A stretch of 9,712 nt of DNA from Lachnospira sp. (lineage in GTDB: Bacteria; Bacillota; Clostridia; Lachnospirales; Lachnospiraceae): NCBI GenBank assembly GCA_017626275.1, contig JAGAJD010000104.1, forward strand, positions 1 to 9,712, read 5' to 3'. Under the pieces are notes generated by a model that saw only the letters and a program-made list of their open reading frames with translations, did no database searches and had not been told where the DNA came from. The translations under genes were made by a program, and so were the position numbers. Of the stretch, positions 6,807 through 9,712 are shown one piece after another; the stretch's first letter is position 1, and each line of letters opens with the position of its first letter.

Positions 6807-8654
6807 TTGGAAAAGCTTGAGGTATTAAGAAAAGTATTCGGATATGACACCTTCAGAGAGGGACAGGAACAGATTGTAGATGCGATACTGCACGGTCAGG
6901 ACGTTTTGGGCATTATGCCGACGGGAGCGGGCAAGTCAATCTGTTATCAGCTTCCGGCATTAATGCTTGAAGGAATAACGATTGTGGTATCGCCTCTTAT
7001 CTCGCTTATGATTGACCAGGTAAAGGCACTCAATGAGGCGGGAATCCATGCGGCATATATTAACAGCGCTCTGACGGAAACGCAGATAACAAAGGCATTA
7101 TACAATGCCATGTGCGGAAGATATAAGATAGTCTATGTTGCGCCGGAGAGACTTGAGACGGACAGGTTTCTTGAATTTGTGATGAATGTTGACATTGCGA
7201 TGATTACGGTTGATGAGGCACATTGTATATCACAGTGGGGACAGGATTTCAGACCGAGCTATTTAAAAATCGTAAATCTTATAAAACGCTTTCCGAAGCG
7301 TCCGATAGTCAGTGCATTTACGGCGACGGCAACACAGACGGTAAAAGATGATATACTTTGTATACTTGGGCTTAATAATCCGAAGGTTTTAGTTACGGGC
7401 TTTGACAGGCAGAATCTGTATTTTGAGGTTAGAAAAACAAAACATAAGGACGAAGAGATTCTCGAATACCTTGCAAAGCATGAGGGTGAGAGTGGAATTA
7501 TATATTGTGCTACAAGAAAAAATGTGGACAACGTATATCTTATGCTTAAGAAAAACGGTATTGCTGCTACAAGATATCATGCCGGACTTGATAATGAAAT
7601 GCGGAAAAATAATCAGGAGGATTTTATCTATGACAGGGCGCTTGTTATTGTGGCGACCAACGCATTTGGAATGGGAATAGATAAGTCAAATGTGAGATTT
7701 GTTCTGCATTACAATATGCCGCAGTGTATAGAGAATTACTATCAGGAGGCAGGACGTGCAGGAAGAGACGGTGAACCTGCGGAGTGTATATTATTTTATT
7801 CGGCGCAGGACGTTATGATTAATGAATTTCTGATAGGCAATAAGGGACAGAATACGGAATTTACGCAGGAGGAGCTTGAGGTTATTAAGGAAAATGATAT
7901 CCGACGTCTTAATAAAATGCGTTTCTATTGTGCTACAAAGGAGTGTCTGCGTGAGTATATGCTTAATTATTTTGGCGAATATACATACAGGCACGATTGC
8001 GGAAACTGCGGAAACTGCACAGGTGAATTTGAAGAAAAAAACGTGACCGATATATGCGTGGATATTATTGAGTGCATAAGGGAGAGCGGACAGAGATATG
8101 GCATGAATGTCATTATCGGCATATTGCGTGGCTCTAATACGGCAAAGCTTAAAAGTTATGGTGTAAGCCGTTATAAATCTTTCGGAAAAAGAAGTAAGAT
8201 GAGTGAAGCTATGTTAAAGAGCGTTATGGAAGAGCTGTTATTAAAGGAATATCTTACGGAGACAGCCGACATATACAGAATAATCAAGCTTGATAAAACA
8301 AGTCAGGATATTATTGATGGAAGTACAGAGCTTGTATGCAAATGGTCTGAAAAGAAAGAGGAAGTCAGGGAAACGCAGGCGAAGGTGAAAAAATCAGGTG
8401 CGGCAGCGGAGCTTACGCCAAAGCAGTTTGCTGTATTCGGTGAGTTGAAAAAGCTTCGTCTTACAATTGCAAGAGAGGAAAATATGCCGCCGTATATTAT
8501 ATTTTCAGATAAAACGCTTGTTGACATGTGCATAAAGCTTCCGTTTACAAAAACGGAAATGCTTGCAGTAAACGGTGTCGGTGAAAATAAATATGAGCGG
8601 TATGGTGAAAGATTTATACAGTGTATAGTTGACTGCACAGATGCAGTCCGCTGA
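6807..8654 (+). CDS. recQ: ATP-dependent DNA helicase RecQ
   Basis: A 3'-5' DNA helicase of superfamily 2 that unwinds DNA in recombination and repair. All key parts are present in order: Walker A PTGAGKS (38-44), DEAH (136-139) in the longer VDEAHCISQWGQDFRPSY, TATAT motif (172-176), motif V ATNAFGMGID (283-292), and motif VI QEAGRAGRDG (313-322). The zinc site has Cys 380, 398, 401 and 404, close to the spacing in E. coli RecQ. A winged-helix RQC region lies about 410-500 and a C-terminal HRDC domain about 535-608 (ELTPKQFAVFGELKKLR through NGVGENKYERYG). At 615 residues it is full length. The start is TTG, as no ATG is nearby in frame; AAAGG (6792-6796) lies ten bases upstream. The gene begins seven bases after the pseudogene stop, so it may be the last gene of the sugar operon's transcript, and the TTG start would keep its level low. 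Confidence 0.96.
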   Translation: MEKLEVLRKVFGYDTFREGQEQIVDAILHGQDVLGIMPTGAGKSICYQLPALMLEGITIVVSPLISLMIDQVKALNEAGIHAAYINSALTETQITKALYNAMCGRYKIVYVAPERLETDRFLEFVMNVDIAMITVDEAHCISQWGQDFRPSYLKIVNLIKRFPKRPIVSAFTATATQTVKDDILCILGLNNPKVLVTGFDRQNLYFEVRKTKHKDEEILEYLAKHEGESGIIYCATRKNVDNVYLMLKKNGIAATRYHAGLDNEMRKNNQEDFIYDRALVIVATNAFGMGIDKSNVRFVLHYNMPQCIENYYQEAGRAGRDGEPAECILFYSAQDVMINEFLIGNKGQNTEFTQEELEVIKENDIRRLNKMRFYCATKECLREYMLNYFGEYTYRHDCGNCGNCTGEFEEKNVTDICVDIIECIRESGQRYGMNVIIGILRGSNTAKLKSYGVSRYKSFGKRSKMSEAMLKSVMEELLLKEYLTETADIYRIIKLDKTSQDIIDGSTELVCKWSEKKEEVRETQAKVKKSGAAAELTPKQFAVFGELKKLRLTIAREENMPPYIIFSDKTLVDMCIKLPFTKTEMLAVNGVGENKYERYGERFIQCIVDCTDAVR

Positions 8655-8759
8655 CCGGAAAAAGATATAATATTAAAGTTTGTGAATTACATGTACTTAG
8701 GTAATATTTCAGTTAAGCCCGGAATATGATATACAAACAAATATGCTTTAGGACATTGC
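8655..8759 (+). other. Gap between recQ and spoIIID, likely holds the spoIIID promoter
   Basis: These 105 bases code for nothing I recognise and contain no terminator for recQ. A weak sigma-A-like pair is present: TTGTGA (8680-8685), 16 bases, TAATAT (8702-8707), each matching four of six bases. TATACAAA (8730-8737) resembles a sigma-E -10 (CATACAnT), as expected for spoIIID from Bacillus subtilis, but the nearest -35-like GTAATATT (8701-8708) is 21 bases away, too far. A lone TATAAT at 8666-8671 has no -35 partner. Confidence 0.3.
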
Positions 8760-9020
8760 ATGAAAGGATATATCGAAGAGAGGGCAATTAAAACGGCAGA
8801 ATATATTATCGAGACCAAAGCCACAGTTCGGCAGACGGCGCGTAAATTTGGTGTCAGTAAAAGCACGGTACATAAAGATGTGACAACAAGATTGTCCATG
8901 ATAAATCCGGCATTGGCAAATGAAGCCAGAAAGGTGCTGGACGTCAATAAAAAAGAACGTCATATAAGGGGCGGACTTGCTACAAGAGAAAAATATCTTC
9001 ATGAACAGGAGCAGCAGTAA
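8760..9020 (+). CDS. spoIIID: Sporulation transcriptional regulator SpoIIID
   Basis: Small DNA-binding protein that acts in the mother cell during sporulation, switching genes between the sigma-E and sigma-K stages. The 86 residues follow B. subtilis SpoIIID closely from end to end as I recall it. Near the start is YIEERAIKTAEYIIETK, then a helix-turn-helix at about 22-45 (TVRQTARKFGVSKSTVHKDV), then RLSMINPALANE. The basic C-terminal patch KKERHIRGG (64-72) is the second DNA contact region of the family. AGGA (8750-8753) lies six bases before the ATG. The presence of this gene indicates an endospore former or recent descendant. It stands alone here, without the mbl gene that follows it in B. 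subtilis. Sigma-E control is expected from the family but not proven by the upstream sequence. Confidence 0.97.
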   Translation: MKGYIEERAIKTAEYIIETKATVRQTARKFGVSKSTVHKDVTTRLSMINPALANEARKVLDVNKKERHIRGGLATREKYLHEQEQQ

Positions 9021-9027
9021 GAAAAAG

Positions 9028-9076
9028 AAAAGCTTTCTTATGAATCCCGGTAAAAGGGATTTGTAAGAAAGCTTTT
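9028..9076. terminator. Bidirectional terminator between spoIIID and the HD-GYP gene
   Basis: A perfect 13-pair stem (9028-9040 with 9064-9076) continues through two wobble pairs and a further six pairs (9043-9048 with 9056-9061) to a 7-base loop, 21 pairs in all. On the plus strand the stem ends in a T run (9073-9077). On the minus strand the A-rich 9021-9031 gives a T-rich tail. It starts eight bases after the spoIIID stop and twelve bases beyond the stop of the opposing gene, so it can serve both converging units. Confidence 0.92.
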
Positions 9077-9087
9077 TATGTATGCTG

Positions 9088-9712
9088 TTAAATAATAGCG
9101 GTAATCTGAATGTTAGGATTTTTCGATAAATCAACAAATTCATTATTGCCGCAGCGGATAATCGGACGTGCTATGGCATGTCCGTTAATCATAACAACCT
9201 CGCCGGTTCTGCCGTCAGAAAGCTTCGCATTATTTCCGATGTAAGAAGAAGCAACATTCTTAAGGAACGGAATAATAAAAGCAGGGTCAAATTTGGTAAA
9301 AGCGTCTTCCTCCATTGATTTAATAACGCTGAACGGACAAATAGCATGTCTGTAAATACGATTGCATGTCATTGCGTCATAAATGTCCGCGATAGTAATA
9401 ATTTTTGCAAAATCTGATATGTCGGAACTTTTTAATCCGAACGGATAACCTGAACCGTCGCATTTTTCATGGTGCAAAAGTACGGCTGATTTGATACGGT
9501 CATCAATATCTGCCTCTTTTACAATCTGATATCCGAGATTAACATGTTCTTTCATAATTGCGTATTCATTAGCGGTCAGACGATCCGGCTTTGTTAAAAT
9601 TTCTTTAGGAACAAGCAGCTTTCCGATATCGTGAAGTATACCGCAGAGTGTAATGACTTTTATGTCGTCTTCGGAATATTTGAGCCATTTACCGATAACA
9701 GAAGCACTGATT
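9088..9712 (-). CDS. HD-GYP domain protein, probable cyclic-di-GMP phosphodiesterase, 5' end missing
   Basis: Minus-strand gene whose N-terminal part lies beyond the window; the frame is open through 9711. An internal Met at 9553-9555 is not the start, because conserved HD-GYP sequence continues upstream of it. Visible, in order: CGILHDIGKLLVPKEILTKP with the metal-binding HD (bases 9628-9633), then LTANEYAIMKEH, LLHHEKCDGSGYPFGL with the GYP motif at 9442-9450, and IITIADIYDAMTCNRIYR. These are the signature residues of the family that hydrolyses cyclic-di-GMP using two or three metal ions. After the domain, about 55 residues form a beta-rich tail (KLSDGRTGEVVMINGHAIAR and FVDLSKNPNI) of the sort often found on clostridial HD-GYP proteins. 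Any sensor or receiver domain would be in the missing part, of which about 207 residues of the C-terminus are seen. Confidence 0.92.
   Translation of the reverse strand, partial: ISASVIGKWLKYSEDDIKVITLCGILHDIGKLLVPKEILTKPDRLTANEYAIMKEHVNLGYQIVKEADIDDRIKSAVLLHHEKCDGSGYPFGLKSSDISDFAKIITIADIYDAMTCNRIYRHAICPFSVIKSMEEDAFTKFDPAFIIPFLKNVASSYIGNNAKLSDGRTGEVVMINGHAIARPIIRCGNNEFVDLSKNPNIQITAII

Noticed and set aside
8701..8737. Sigma-E promoter for spoIIID (GTAATATT with TATACAAA).
   Set aside because: The -10-like element is fair, but the spacing of 21 bases is well over the usual 13-15, so it is not called as a promoter.
8748..9143. Minus-strand open frame across spoIIID and the terminator.
   Set aside because: It runs through the bidirectional terminator and is antisense to a clearly real gene; the product has no recognisable features.

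Overview
The window looks like chromosome of an AT-rich, spore-forming, anaerobic Firmicute, most likely a Lachnospiraceae-type Clostridium relative. Pointers are the strong AGGAGG-type ribosome sites, a clear spoIIID gene, a Gram-positive (P2-less) MalF, and two lipobox-bearing solute-binding proteins. No RNA genes, insertion sequences, CRISPR arrays or phage genes were seen. The species cannot be fixed from the sequence alone.

Layout, left to right. (1) 2-1847: the 3' part of an OPT-family peptide transporter gene, overlapping by 11 bases a small PqqD-like gene, closed by a good intrinsic terminator (1861-1898). (2) 1899-2044: AT-rich promoter region with a perfect TATAAT and a small inverted repeat. 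(3) 2045-6799: a MalEFG-type sugar ABC importer operon (lipoprotein binding protein, two permeases, no ATPase), followed by the wreck of a second, different (LplA-type) lipoprotein binding protein that has lost its middle and its reading frame. The 78-base malE-malF gap can fold so that the malF ribosome site is paired. (4) 6807-8654: complete RecQ helicase starting with TTG only 7 bases after the pseudogene stop, so it may be read from the sugar operon. (5) 8760-9020: SpoIIID, the mother-cell sporulation regulator. (6) 9028-9076: a 21-pair hairpin that can end transcription from both sides. (7) 9088-9712, minus strand: the 3' part of an HD-GYP cyclic-di-GMP phosphodiesterase gene running off the window.

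How the genes fit together: the OPT and MalEFG transporters bring in peptides and (by homology) malto-oligosaccharides, and the importer must borrow its ATPase from elsewhere in the genome. RecQ, SpoIIID and the HD-GYP protein are unrelated housekeeping, sporulation and signalling genes. I see no convincing undescribed multi-gene system. The points most worth a second look are the decayed binding protein, the malF leader fold with its six-codon frame, and the PqqD-like (RiPP-recognition fold) protein coupled to a peptide transporter with no RiPP enzymes in sight. Every stretch over 100 bases without a gene (1848-2044 and 8655-8759) is described; none exceeds 300 bases.
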